From: Fagopyrum homotropicum
Lineage: Eukaryota > Streptophyta > Magnoliopsida > Caryophyllales > Polygonaceae
Length of the DNA stretch: 64,000 nt
Assembly (NCBI GenBank): GCA_033239125.1
Contig: BSWB01000006.1
Coordinates: 114,808,242-114,872,241 of the forward strand
Direction of reading: 5' to 3'
Shown: piece by piece, positions 12,137-24,475 of the stretch
Position numbering within the stretch: the first letter of the stretch is position 1
How the letters are laid out: every line of letters begins with the position of its first letter
Made by a program: the position numbers and the translations under genes
Notes under the pieces: generated by a model
What the model was told of the DNA's origin: nothing
What the model saw: only the letters and a program-made list of their open reading frames with translations
The model's database searches: none

Positions 12137-14036
12137 GCTATCACTCCTCATCGCTACCATCCTTAGAATCATTATTATCCATATCCTCATTAAAGTTCTC
12201 ATCTACTCCTACGACCCCTCCATGAACAGCTTCCCTAGCTCCCTCAATCACCTTTTCCTTTCCTCTAATCCTCCTTCGATCCTCGTCTGTTAGAACTACC
12301 CCTTCAGTTCCCTTGCTTCCCTTACACATGCCTTGTATCTCATACGTAGCCTCCTTAGACTTAGTAACCTCCCGACTACCACGTTCGTTAATTACTAACG
12401 CCTTTATTGGAGCATTGATCCCTTTGTTGCGCACATTACCCTTTATATTTCATGCCTTCTTAGTACCACTAGTTGAAGCAATATTAGATGTCACAGTGCC
12501 CCCTTTTGGTACATGTTGGCAGTTACCTTGAGGTGGCCTAGTACCAGCTTCATTTGACCAATCATTAAACGAATAATCAACCTCTTTATGCCCAAACTGG
12601 AGGCATTTGCGACAATAAGATGGCTCATTTTCATACAACAAGATACAATCAAGAGTGACTCCATCATCAAAATCTAACGAAAGTTCTTATAATATATACT
12701 CAGCAAAATTGACTTCCACAACGACCCTAGCATATGACCCTCTCTTACGATCTTCCGTTACGTGATTCATGAACAATGGTTTCCTAACCAACGAACCTAT
12801 CCTACCAAGAATAGTAGATGTCCAAAACTCATTAGGAAGGCCGGTAATTTTTACCCAAAGGGACATAGTAGCAACATCCATCTTATTAAATGCAACTTGT
12901 CCGGCACATGTTTGAGCAACAATGGTCAGTTGAAGATGAAGTAAGGTCCACCACGAAGGACTCTATCCCTATCCTCATCATTCAAAAAACTGAAAATCAT
13001 CCACCCAGCCTTCATACAGAACTTAACCTTGACTCCCCATGCTTTCATAGCATTGTTAATGGCAAAAAACCCCCGGGTAGAAGCCGACATATTGCCCAAG
13101 AAGCGTGCTACCCCTGACCTAGCTCTTAGGCATCCCCTCCGAGCATTTGATTGCCACTTGAGTCGACGTTAATGGTGTGTACTCTAACCTCCCACTCAAT
13201 CCTGAATTCATGAAAATCTGAGAGGAGTTACCCTTCCATGCTTGTCTTGGTCCTTCATTCAGTGTTGCATTACCCAATGGTGGAAATTCTGAGGCAGGCT
13301 GGCCAACCACCATCTGTTAAACAACCCCCTTTGTGACAATATCATCATCATTGTCCCCATCTGAAAGGACATCATTCCCATCCTCAACAACCTCCAGTAT
13401 CTCCTGACCCAAATCCTCAGACATGCCCAGAACTTTATGTTGTTGCGTTGAACATTTATCATGGCCGTTCGGTGAAGAGAGGCCATGTTTGTCATCCCCC
13501 AAAAGGCGAAGAGCAGAAGAAGCCTGGACAGCGAGTTCAACCCTTTCTTGATTTTTTGATCACAAAGCGGATGTCCCCTTTGCTACCATTTGCATCGGCG
13601 CAACCACTTTCTCCAAGCGTACATCCCCTTTGTCTCTTGTACCTCCACCTGGTAATGAAGCGGATGTGCCCTTTGCTTGCGACACCGTGGTATTCACTTT
13701 TGGACCTTGGGTGGAAGCCGATGACTTGCTTGCAACTTTTCCTACGCCGGTTCTTCTGGTTGTAGTACCAGTCCCTACAACCCCAATATTACCATCTGAT
13801 GACACGCTGGCGTGTTGCGAAGCATTAGAGGTGTTCTTGTACCATTGTGCCCTATCTTCTTGATTTTCTTCGTTAGCTGGGGAAGACTCAACCGAATTTT
13901 GATTGCGGAACTCCTCTCTTGTGTCACTGCCTTTGTCCAACTTTGTGCACCATGGTAGCATTAGAGGTGTTCTTGTACCACCGTCCCCAACCTTTGAATC
14001 TGCTTGAGGTTTCTTCTTCTTTGCCATGGCGCACAA
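12137..14036 (-). pseudogene. LINE ORF1 (gag-like): DUF4283 and zinc knuckle, decayed
   Basis: The start at 14036 (MCAMAKKKKP) gives a Ser/Thr/Gly-rich N-terminus. DUF4283-type sequence follows with frame changes at about 13115-12690 (WGVKVKFCMKAGW, LWVKITGLPNEFW, GRIGSLVRKPLF). The zinc knuckle near 12620 reads CRKCLQFGHKEVDY, so the last Cys is Tyr. A charged tail ends at about 12141. Plant L1 ORF1 proteins bind the element RNA; this copy is not functional. Confidence 0.75.
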
Positions 14037-14315
14037 AGTTTACCACGGCCATCCAGCTGGGGGCCTCAGCCACCCAGGAATCACAAAACATACGCCTAGA
14101 AGAAAGAATTAATCACTAATCAATGATTGCCCAATACGACCAGGCAAACACAATATGATCAAACAAACACAACATAACAACCGACAAGCGTGAACGAGAG
14201 ATTCACGCAGGAGAAAGAGAAGAGAAAGACGTGTTTAAAGCAAGAGAAGGAAAGTTCCCGCTCAAAAGATCGTCAGATGAAGATTGACACTCAAAACTCC
14301 AGAGGAGGATTAGGC

Positions 14316-15923
14316 AAATCTTGGAGCATATTCAATGAGAGGTTTCGAGTCTTTCTACTCCCAATATTACTCCAAATTTGTACATCTTTGGCATGTTGTA
14401 CTCAAGATGGTGACTCGATTATCATCTATTTTGGTCGTTTGGTGAAACTTTGGGAGGAACTCGACACTCAACTGCATCTCATGCGTATACATGTGCTTGT
14501 AAATGCAATAAAACCGTCACATTTAAAGAGATGGAACGGGCTTGGTGATAGTCATTATCCCACTCTCATATCTACTATTATTGCCCAAGACCCACTCTCG
14601 CATCTCATCAAAATTTATTCCTTGATTGGCCAAGAGGAACAAGTACGTTTATGGCTAAAGGTCTTTTTCCTAAACTAATAGGTTTGCTCTTGTTGCATCT
14701 CATGGAAACCGACCATCTTGTCTTTCTAAATCTATTGTGTGTGTCTCATTGTCAACGGTTGGAGAGTTGTTGATCCCGTCACCGGCGCACCACCACCGGT
14801 TTGGACTCCTCTATAACAACGACCGTCATCGGCAAACCAACATCAAGTGTCACCGTCAAATAAACAACGACGCATGCTTCACAACTTCTCATCCGACCGG
14901 TAGTTGACCGAGACATTTGGACGATATGGATAATACTACTCTTGGTCCCACTATTTCTCACGATCAATGACCATCTTTATATCAAGTGTTCCAAACGTAT
15001 CTCACTTCTAGATATATGGACACTCATGCCGGTAATATCTATATTCCTTGGATTCTTGATAGAAATGCGTTATTTCACATGACGGGCACAAATCCTCGTT
15101 TATTCAATATTAGTTATGTTTCTCCTTGTACAATTAAATATCTAACGAATCTTTGATTATTGCAAATCAAGCCGAAATTGTGTCTTCTTTTCTTTTTTTG
15201 TTATCTTCTATTAGGCTACATAACGTTATGTTTCTTTCACATCTTCATTGTAATCTCTTTCGGTTCAAAGTCTAACATCGGAAAAATCATGTACAATTAC
15301 CTTTATTAATAAATTGTGTCTTCTTCATGACCACAACTTGAAGACACTAATTGGATGGGTTGATACGAATGATGATGTTTATTGGTTGCGATTACTCAAT
15401 AAAAAAAAACCCTACTCGAATTTGTGTAATTTCATGTTGCTTAATTCGGCAAGTCTATTGCCAAGCGTTTAGGTCATCCTTCTTTTCGGAATTGACATTA
15501 ATACCTAATATTTATGCAAAGTTTTATAAGGGTCATTCTCAACCATGTGATGTTTGTCATATGGCAAAACATGCAAATACCGCTCTCTTTTTTTTCCTAT
15601 TAGTCAAACTCAAACGTCAAACATTTTTAAATGTATTCATCGTGGTATTTGGGGTCCATATAACGCTTCTAGTTATGGTGCATGTTTTTTTGTTATTGTG
15701 GTGGATGATTACTCACGTACGACTTGAGTGTATTAATACGTTTTAAAAATGAAATTAAAATCATTCTTGCACAATTTTGTGTCATGATCAAAACACAATT
15801 CTTCACACTTATATAATGCATTCGTAGTGATGACGGTTATGAGTTTGTAAGCCTAAAATATATTTTTTTCAAAATGAAGGGATATTTTTTGAAACCTCTT
15901 GCGTTGCTACACCACAACAAAAT
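14316..15923 (+). pseudogene. Old Copia element A, 5' part: gag, protease region, integrase start
   Basis: Eroded plus-strand Copia. A gag-like segment lies at 14316-14680 (SIFNERF, YFGRLVKLWEELD). Around 15050 is a decayed protease-site block (PWILDRNALFHMTGTNP). The pre-integrase and integrase N-terminus lie at about 15351-15780 (CDVCHMAKHANT, then a DDYSRTT-like block after a frameshift). The frame is interrupted many times. The coding stretch is cut at 15923 by a solo LTR inside the CYTPQQN-like integrase motif and resumes at 17384. Confidence 0.75.
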
Positions 15924-17383
15924 TGTAATACCTTGTTTTTGGCCTTCACCGCCCATGCGTCTGACTGCAGATCGCGCCCGATCTGTTTTTATTCAGTTTT
16001 ATCTCTTTCCTTTTGTTTCTCTTTATCTTTTCGTTCTTCTTCTTCTTCATAAGAATCAAGATCGAGCCTTGATTCTTGTTGGCCTTTCCATTTTTGATAC
16101 GTTGATATTCATAAGCTCTCTAGGTTGAGTTTTGACGTGTGTGAAGAGTGAAAGAACCAAGCTTTGAGTCCTTTTTGTGGTTCTGTTGTCAAAGGAGAAG
16201 ACGCAACCTTCTGTCGCTGAACCTCCCCTGTGGTTCTTCTGTAGTAACTCCCGTTCTTGGTGAGTTGCTTCCTTCCTTGTTTCCTTTACCCTTTCCTTAT
16301 GCTAGATCATGCTAGGCTGGACCTAGATGATTAGTGTGAATGCCAGTTAGTGGCTTGTTGATCCCCATGTGTTGGTTACACCCTTGAGTTGTGTTATTGG
16401 TGACGTTCCGTGGGAACCTTGAGACTAGGAATCCTTCTCCTAGCATGTTGAGATCTTTAGCGATCATTGAGACTAGAAGTAGGAAACTTCTAGCACGCTG
16501 CAGTAGATCTATTAGACATCATTTGAGACTAGAAGTATGTAGACTTCTAGCATTCGTTCAGTTTCTTATTTGCGGTGCCTTGTTTGAGCAGGCATTCTTT
16601 CTTTCCTTCGGGAAGTTGAGCAGTAGCAGATTTCTGAGTTTACCTTTGAGTGAGGTAAGTCCCATGGACTTACTTAGCTGCGTTCCGTATATTGGTTTGA
16701 CTGTATTGGTGGTGTTTGTTTATCTTTATCGTTATAACGGAAAATCGGACTAGGACGACCTTATCCCATAATTGGCCCAAGTGTATGATAATCGGGCGGT
16801 GACCACTTGTCCAGTTCTACAAGCGACTGGGAGGTGCTCTTGCGACCCAGACCCACAAGTAACGGATAGTACTGGTCTATTCATGTCGACAGATGGAAGC
16901 GAAGGCGAGTTTCGGGAGATTCTCGTGTGACAAAAGAAGTTAAATTAGTAATGGATAACTTGACGAAAGATAATAACCGTTGAGTACGAGCATGCTATGT
17001 GTTTACTTTCTTATATGTGGTTGTGTCTTTAATGTCTTTCTGATATCTAGAATGTTAGCTAACGGTTTATACCGTTGATGTAGATGCCCTGCATGTTAGA
17101 GATGTTGCTGAGTGATCCGGACGGTGTGGCCAACCGGGGTTCCCGTACATTATAGGACGGGATCGGGTTATATTTCTGTTGTTGTTCTTTCCCTTTTGTT
17201 TTGAACTCGGTTGTGAGTCTTTGACGCTTCCTTTGTTATTCCTTTGGATTTATAACAGTTTTGGTTTTCATTTATTTGTGCCTTGTTGTAAGATCCGATG
17301 TTATTGTTGCTACTCTGAGGGTCGGGACCCATTGTGAGGTCATATCCTGTAAAGCTTCGAGTTCCCAGACTTGATGTGTTACA
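15924..17383 (+). mobile_element. Solo LTR of a Tekay/Del-type Gypsy element
   Basis: 1,460 bp running from TGTAATACC to TGTTACA, inserted in the integrase of Copia A. Flanks AAAAT and AAAAC are a near-perfect 5-bp target duplication, and the Copia frame continues on the far side. It is related to the LTR at 50806-52887 in the opposite orientation: shared blocks include GGGACCCATTGTGAGGTC near the 3' end and GGCCCAAGTGTATGATAA in the middle. No internal coding region is present. Confidence 0.8.
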
Positions 17384-18710
17384 AAAACAGACGAGTTGAG
17401 CAAAAATATCATCATCTATTAAATGTTGCTCATTGTCTTTTATTTCAAGCGGATCTTCCCACAATTTTTTAGGTGAAAGTGTTTTGAGTGCTTGTTATTT
17501 ATTTAACCGTACTCCATCAAAGAGTTTAACTAATCAAACTCCTTATTTCCGTCTTTTTGGCAAACATCTGAATTTGAATCTTCTAAAAATATTTTGTTCT
17601 TTTGGTTATTATGTCATCCTTCCAAAACCTACAAATAAGTTTTTCGTGCGTGGGTGAAAAATTATTTTCTCATGTTATCTTGTTTTTTTATGTATAACGA
17701 AAAGCGATTACGTTGACCTACCTCCTAGAGGTACCTCCATTCTAAAGCATCCTTATGCATGTTCTTAGGTTAGCTTTTAGCAAAAAAAAAAAAAGAGGTA
17801 AGGCTTATTATCTTGATTTTCATGAAAATATTATTTCTCGCAATGTCATTTTTACGAAGTTTATTTTCCTTTTAAAAACCCGTCATCTTTTTAACCATAA
17901 ATATTCTCCCTCTTATCAGATCTAATCCTAATTCATAAATCTCTCCTTACAAAGCACTTTCCTTCTGACTACTGATTCTTTTCCTCCAATCACTATTTCT
18001 GATCACATCCTTTCCATATTTTGTCTCTTATTCTAATCCTCTTTCTCCTCTCAAGTATCTTCGATCAGTTCATTCGGTCCATGAGCCTACGTCCGTTCAA
18101 GATGCTCTATTTGATCCATGGTAGCGCGTCAAGATATAATTGACGAACTTGATGCACTCGAACAAAACAACACTTCGGATATTACCTCTCTTCCTCCTAA
18201 AAAATTATTTATAGGTTGCAAATGGGTGTTTCGCATCAAAAATCAAAGCTAATTATTCCCTTGAAAACTACAATACACGTTTTGTCGCCATAGAAAATCG
18301 TCAAATTAAAGGTATTGACTATCTCGATACTTTTGTCTCTAATGATAAACACGCCTTTTTCAAGCTTTTTCTCGCAGGTGCATCAATTAAACAATAGATC
18401 CTTCATCAGATGGTTGTCCACAATGTTTTTCTCTATGGTGATCTAATGAATAAGTATTTATATCTTCTCATCCCCATTTCCCCCTTTTCTAATCATCATC
18501 GTGTCTACCGGTTAAAAAGTCATTATATGGCCTTCACCATGCTCCTCAAAATTAGTTTGTAAAACTCACTTTCGCCCTACGCCAATACGATTTTCATCAA
18601 TCTTTTACAATTTATTCTCCGTGGTTATCTATTTCAATTTGTTGACTTAATTCAAACCTAGTTGTCTAGTATATCAAACATAGTTCTAGAAAATGTTTTG
18701 TTGAAAAGTA
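17384..18710 (+). pseudogene. Old Copia element A, 3' part: integrase end and reverse transcriptase
   Basis: Resumes the integrase directly after the solo LTR (RRVEQKYHHLLNVAHCLLFQ, then FLGESVLSACYLFNRTPS to about 17657). A spacer follows, and the RT start is at about 18115 (IIDELDALEQN, LFIGCKWVFRIK, GIDYLDTF). Decay increases towards 18700; the YVDD box and RNase H are not recognisable, and no LTR was found. Confidence 0.72.
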
Positions 18711-19102
18711 CGGTTTATAGTATAGGGTCCGTTTGAGAACCTTGACTTAAAGCTTATTGTTAGTTGAAGCTTGTTGGTAGTTGAAATTAGTAGTTAATTG
18801 AACGATCTTTTTTTTATAAGCTTGATGTGTGTTTGGAAGAAAGAAGCTCATTATAATTGATATACGTGTATAATTACTAAAAAAAGTTCATCTTTTCATT
18901 TAATATTAATTTTATAGGATTATATTTGTAATATATCATTCAATAAGTTATCATAAACTTTGTAAGTTCTCTGTATACATCTTATGAAATAAAACAAATA
19001 TAAACTACAATAAGCTACCATAATTTTCATATGATTGTGCTCTCACCGTTCATTTTCTAACCTTTTTTCGATTACCTTATAAACTACATATATTCCTAAT
19101 TT

Positions 19103-19284
19103 TGTTAATCTTAAATAATTCATGCGTGCTACATATCGCTATCCAAATATATGTTATCTATTTTCCTTCTATATAAGATCATATATGATCCTTCTCCTTG
19201 ATTCTAGGAATATATTAGAGCAATTCCTTGTATATATATGTATATCTTTACCTTCAATACAATTAAGCATTTACAACACTTACA
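19103..19284 (+). repeat. 5' LTR of Copia element B
   Basis: 182 bp, TGTTAATC to ACTTACA. It matches the 3' LTR along TATCTTTACCTTCAATA, AATTAAGC and ACAACACTTACA. Unusually short for a plant LTR. The 36-bp difference in length comes from indels around 19160-19240. Confidence 0.88.
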
Positions 19285-19296
19285 TGGTATCGAAAT
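19285..19296 (+). other. Primer binding site, tRNA-iMet type
   Basis: TGGTATCGAAAT directly follows the 5' LTR. It is a mutated form of the TGGTATCAGAGC site typical of plant Copia elements. Confidence 0.75.
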
Positions 19297-19639
19297 CATA
19301 AAATTTTCAACCCAATGCTCATGGCCCAATTTGAATCAATGTAAGAAATGAAAGATAGATAGATGATATAGAAGATTAAATAACTTACTTTTAATAGACA
19401 CTTTGCCCTCCAACCTTGACTCAGATCAATCAAACAAGGATAGGCTAAGTTGTCCCGATTTAGAAGATGGGGCTAGTCTCTCAGAATGTCGATTCAAAGT
19501 AAGTCTCCCTAATGAGGACTTAGATGGGAGCCTCTGATCATCCGTCATGTCTCATGTATCTTGATTTGGCTATAAACAACACCACAATTCCAAACGAGCT
19601 CAATGCTAACACCCCTTTCATCATTGTCAACTTTCACAA

Positions 19640-21740
19640 TGCTACAAAACTCACCACCACCAGCTATTAATCTTGGAAACTACAACTAGAAGCTATTCTA
19701 GTTTGATATGGCCTCTTCAAGTTCCTAGATGGACCGTACACTGCCCCCTCGACAACCATCACTGCTGAAACACAAAATGTTTTGAACCCTACTTACCTAA
19801 CTTGGCTTCGTCAAGATAGGCTCTTGTTTGGTGCGATTATTGGCACTCTTGCGCCATCGCTTAGTCACATTTTCTCAACAATTGTCACCTCCAAGGAAGC
19901 ATGGGATCTCCTTGCAAAAAAATTTGCAAATCCCACTCGTTGCCACATCAAATAACTCAAGAATCAACTACGTCACCTAGTGAAAGGCTTGTCCTTTATT
20001 ATTGACTATATGCAGTTTGTAAAAAGAGTTGTTAATGAACTTGCTCTACTAGGCAAGTTTGTTGATGTAGAAGATGTCACTGATAGAGTTCTTGAAGGAC
20101 TTGGTTCGGATTACCAATATGTGGTAGATGTAGTTCGTGCAAGAGATTTTCCAATCTCCTTTGATGAACTATTGGAGAAATTAATCAACAAAGAGCTTGC
20201 TCTTCATCACAAAACTACCTCCCTCGCCTTTCCAGTTGTTGATAATCCCACCTCTACTAAAACATCAAACTTTACCGTTTTTAATCGTTCCTCTCAACAA
20301 CCCTAGTCACCCAATTAATGTCCATTTTCTAAGCCCTGCCTTGACAAGTGTCAATGGTGTGACACTGTAGGACATTCTCTCTCTCGGTGACATGCCTTCC
20401 AACGTCTACATCCACCCATTCTCTTCCCTCTAAAATCTACCAAAAATAGTATCACTACCCCTCCACCACCTAAAGCTCATACCGCTGTAGTAACTCAATC
20501 TTCACCTTCCCCTACACAACCATGACTATTTGACAGTGGAGCTACTCATCATGTCATAAATGATCTCCAAAACCTATTCACTCATTATCCATATGATGAC
20601 TTTGATGAGATTGTGATAGGAGATGGATTAGGTTTATCAATCTCTCATACTAGCTCGACATCTATCTCTTCCTCTTCCAAACCACTTCATCTTACCTAAA
20701 TGTTCTTCATGTTCCAACAATGCATCGAAACATCATATCTATTCATAAGTTTTGTCATGGCAATTAAACATCCAGTGAATTCTCACCTTTTTCTTTTTGT
20801 ATAGAGGATTATCCTACCTGACACCCACTTCTAACGGGATAAGTTAAACATGATCTCTACGAGTTGCCGATGGCTTTGTCTTCACACCCTTTTATGCTCA
20901 ATACCATACTTTTTGCATCAACTTGGCGTCATAAACTAGGACATCTTGCATCTAAGATCTTTCAATCTCTAGCCACTACACTTAAACTACCATCCACTTT
21001 TGAATCTTGTAGTTCATGCCAAGTTAATAAGAGTCACAAATTATCTTTTTCTCGCTCCTCTTCCTTGAAGTTGTCTATAGTGATGTATGGACATATCTCT
21101 TACTATCCTATGACAACTACAAGTACTACATTATCTTTGTCGATCACTTTTAAAAATACATTTGGCTCTATCCACTACGTAAGAAATCCGATACCACTAA
21201 AGTATTTGTGAGGTTTCGAACATTAGTGGAAAAACATCTTTAAAAACCTGTACTCACACTCTACTCCACCAATGGAGGAGAATATATTGGTCTTCAAAAA
21301 TACCTTGTTCGCGATGGTATTGCTCACCGTACGAGCCCACCCATACCCTTGAGCACAACGATTATGCCGAGCGACGTCATCGTCATCTTGTTGAAAATGG
21401 GCTTACTCTTCTATCTCATTCATCCATGCGTCAACGTTTCTGGACACATGCACTCTCCACTACTACATACCTCATAAATCACCTACCTACATCCACTGTC
21501 AAACACCTAAGTCCATTTGAAGTTCTCTTCAAACAAAAACCACCATACGCCAATCTCCGAAGTTTTGGTTGTTTGTGTTATCCATGGCTTCGTCCCTACA
21601 TTGAACACAAACTCGATCGCAAATCCAATCCATGTGTCTTCTACGGACACTCCCCAACATAGTTAGCCTACTAATGTCTTGATCCGTTCTTTGAGCGCAT
21701 CTATGTGTCCAAGCATGTGCGCTCTGTTAAGCATATTTAC
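19640..21740 (+). pseudogene. Copia B gag, protease and integrase, broken
   Basis: UBN2-type gag covers about 19760-20306 (WLRQDRLLFGAIIGTLAP, then LLEKLINKELALHH). A damaged CCHC knuckle (CQWCDTVGH) follows at about 20350. Protease motif FDSGATHHV at about 20527 has a stop just before it. The pre-integrase zinc finger at 20920-21040 (HKLGHLASKI, CSSCQVNKSHK) and integrase core fragments (ATTTYLINHLPTSTVK, FGCLCYPWLRPY) follow to about 21740. Several in-frame stops and shifts. Confidence 0.8.
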
Positions 21741-21819
21741 CCCTTCTCTATGATACGCCCCTGGATGGCGTTGTCATTCGTACCTCCGGCTTGATATGCT
21801 CTTGGCTACCACTATCAAA

Positions 21820-22295
21820 TGGAAGACTTTTCCATTATATTTATTTGAATTATATTTTCATATTTTATATTATTAATAATTAAAGAAGATATTCTTGTGA
21901 ATGTCTTCCTTTAAGAAGACATTGAATGCTTTAGATTATTCTTGAAATATTTCATCAAATCCCTTCTTTAATGTCTAGAATATTTGCTTTTATATCTGTA
22001 TTTAAGTCTTAGGATTTACCACTATCCTCTCAGGTATAAAGGATGTTTTGACTCATTTGTAAGACATGTCTAATTTTAATCCAATTATATTGAGAAGTAT
22101 TTCCTCCTACTTGATTTGGGCATCACCTCCTCTTCCACCCTCTTAAAGTTCTATCTTGGATCTAGTCTTTGATCCAAGACTTTTGTACTCGAGGATCCTT
22201 TTAAAGGATCAACTCTGTCTACTTCACTTTGTGGATGATTCGATCTAACTAGATCGGATCGATCGTACGCTTCCGTATCCATCTCAAAGCTTCCA
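21820..22295. mobile_element. Non-coding insertion in Copia B, possible solo LTR
   Basis: AT-rich, non-coding 476 bp between TGGAAGAC and GCTTCCA, which are inverted matches. The Copia coding signal stops at about 21740 and resumes at about 22340, so something was inserted, but the exact borders and a target duplication could not be fixed. Confidence 0.3.
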
Positions 22296-22373
22296 CCAAC
22301 TCATATTTTATACTTTAATTAACCCGCAATGAGTAGTTGAAGCTCAACCTCGATCTAGATCATCACTTGGTCC

Positions 22374-24290
22374 TTGAACGTACTCAAGGACTACATCACT
22401 CTACCATGCTTACTCAAACATCTTCACAATCCATCTCCAAAGCACGAGCAATGGTGCTCTCTTGCACTTCCAATACCAAGCCCAAACTTGGCCCAAACTC
22501 AACCTAGTCTACCCACATCTCTGATCTCTCCCGTATCTCTCTTCAATGACCTATCTTCCTACCAAAATACCGCAGTCTCTCCCTAGCACTCAAATAATCC
22601 CACATCTTCTACCTCTCCCCCTCCGTCATCGTCAAACCCACAAACCATTCTTCCACTACCATTGACTCACACTATCATCACTCATTCACACAACAACAAC
22701 ATCACCAAACCCATCACTAAAATCAACCTCACTTCCCAACTTACACCAACTCCCTCGCCTGAACCTACAACTGTCATACAAGCTCTCAAATCTCCAATTT
22801 GGTTCAAATCAATGGAAGACCAATACACAACTTGTAAGTCTAACAAAACTTGGACACTTGTTCATATTTTGTTGTCTCTAATGTCGTAGGTTGCATGTGG
22901 TGTTCCGGACAAAATACAAAGTAGATGGCTCCATAAAAAAGCACAAAGCACGCCTTGTAGCCAAAGGGTATCACCAACGTCCAAGAATTGATTATGAGGA
23001 CACCTTTAGTCCAGTTACCAAGCCAAATACTATGTCTAATTTTGAGCCTTGATGTTACCTAGAACTGGCCTCTACGCCATCTTGATGTGAATGATGCTTT
23101 TATACAAGGGATTCTACATGAACAAGTCTTCATGACTCCACCTCCATGTTTTATTGATAAGGATCATCCCACTCATGTATTCCTTCTTCACAAAGCCATG
23201 CATGGCCTTAAACAAGCTCCGCAAGCTTGGTATCATGCTCTTCGGTCACACCTCCTGCATCTTGGCTTCTTCAACTATTCCTCAGATATGTCTCGCTTCT
23301 ACCTCAAATGATAATCAAGTTTGGTGTTTCTTCTCATCTACATTGATGTTATTATCCTCATAGGTTCTAATTCAACTCTAGTTGAGACCATAATCAAACA
23401 AATTACTCACTGGTTCTTCCTCAAAGACTTAGGCCTACTACACTACTTCATGGGTGTTGAAGTTCGTTCTTGTTCCCAAGGTCTCTTCCTCAACCAACAC
23501 AAGTATATACATGATGTTCTTGAGGGCTTATCTATTTGTGATGCTTGTCCAGTTTATACCACTCTTAGTTGATCAACCTCTACATCTCAACAATGGAATC
23601 CCTCTTGTTGACCATCTACTCTACAAACAAGTCTTGGGCAATATGCAATATCTCTCATTGGCACGACTAGATGTTGTATTTGCTATCAACAAGCTATCTC
23701 AGTTCATGCACCTACCAACTGACATTCATTGAGTTGTTGTGAAACGCGTACTTCGCTACCTTGTTGGCACCTCTCATCATGGTATCTTACTTCGTCGTCA
23801 ATTTACTCAAACCTTACACACATTAGTTGATATCGATTGGGTTGGTGACAAATCCGACTACCTTTCAACCGGTGCTTATATCGTCTATCTTGGCTCCAAT
23901 CTCATCTCTTGGAGCTCACAAAAACAACAAAGTGTAGCTCGTTCATCAATAGAAGTTGAATACTGAAATGTTGTTAATACTGCAACCAAACTCCAATGGC
24001 TCCTATCCTTGCTCACAGAGATTGGTTTCCACGTCATCTTCCCCTAGTCATCTATTGTGACAATGTTGGTGCAACCAAGCTATGTGCAGATCCGTTTTTT
24101 CACTCCAGAATGAAGCATCTAGCTTTGGATTATCAATTTATTCGGGAAAAGGTTCAATCTAGTACCCTACTTGTCTCCCATGTTGCTAATGATGATCAGT
24201 TGGTTAATGCCCTCACAAAACCCTTGGCCAAGACTCGATTCAACATGCTTCTCTCCAAGATTGGCCTATCTGACATACCATCCATCTTGC
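22374..24290 (+). pseudogene. Copia B reverse transcriptase and RNase H, broken
   Basis: The linker to RT (about 22740) is followed by AAxALKSPIWFKSMEDQY-like sequence, KHKARLVAKGYHQRP (about 22945), HGLKQAPQAWY (about 23200) and the catalytic box LIYIDVIILIG (about 23333), where YVDD has become YIDV, so the second Asp is lost. RNase H follows: DWVGDKSDYLSTGAYIVYL, ISWSSQKQQSVARSS, then IYCDNVGATKL and HLALDYQFIREKV. Frame breaks lie near 22880, 23310, 23575 and 23965. Confidence 0.85.
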
Positions 24291-24297
24291 GGGGGGA
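24288..24297 (+). other. Polypurine tract of Copia B
   Basis: TGCGGGGGGA stands immediately before the TG of the 3' LTR, as expected for plus-strand priming. Confidence 0.75.
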
Positions 24298-24443
24298 TGT
24301 TAATCCTAGGTAATTCATGCATGATACATATCTCTATCCAAATATGATCCTCCTCTTTGATTATAAGAGTAGATTAGGACAACTCCTTATATAGCTACGT
24401 ATATCTTTACCTTCAATATAATTAAGCTTGTACAACACTTACA
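24298..24443 (+). repeat. 3' LTR of Copia element B
   Basis: 146 bp, TGTTAATCC to ACTTACA, followed by AATTT, the second copy of the target duplication. Confidence 0.88.
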
Positions 24444-24475
24444 AATTTAATGTCTTTCAAACGAACTCGTAACAA

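Larger units (their letters stand above)
8400..14315 (-). mobile_element. L1-type LINE, minus strand, endonuclease missing and one insertion
   Basis: Order on the minus strand is ORF1 (DUF4283 and zinc knuckle), an inserted non-coding block, then the ORF2 reverse transcriptase and C-terminal zinc-binding domain, followed by a 3' UTR running to about 8400. The 5' border is set by where copia-like sequence begins (about 14315). The APE-type endonuclease normally at the start of ORF2 is absent; its place is taken by 10982-12136. No poly(A) or target duplication was secured. Confidence 0.8.
19103..24443 (+). mobile_element. Copia element B, full length with target duplication
   Basis: 5,341 bp bounded by LTRs 19103-19284 and 24298-24443 and flanked by identical AATTT (19098-19102 and 24444-24448). 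It has a primer site, gag, protease, integrase, RT and RNase H in Copia order, and a purine tract before the 3' LTR. Many stops and frameshifts make it non-autonomous. A roughly 0.5-kb block inside the pol region looks like a later insertion. Confidence 0.9.
18721..24475. mobile_element. Possible MITE split by Copia element B
   Basis: Left part 18721-19102 starts GGGTCCGTTTGAGAACC. Right part 24449 to about 24475 ends with TCAAACGAACTCGTAAC, whose reverse complement shares GTYCGTTTGA with the left end. The two parts sit exactly on either side of the Copia element and its AATTT duplication. Short, imperfect termini make this tentative. Confidence 0.35.
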
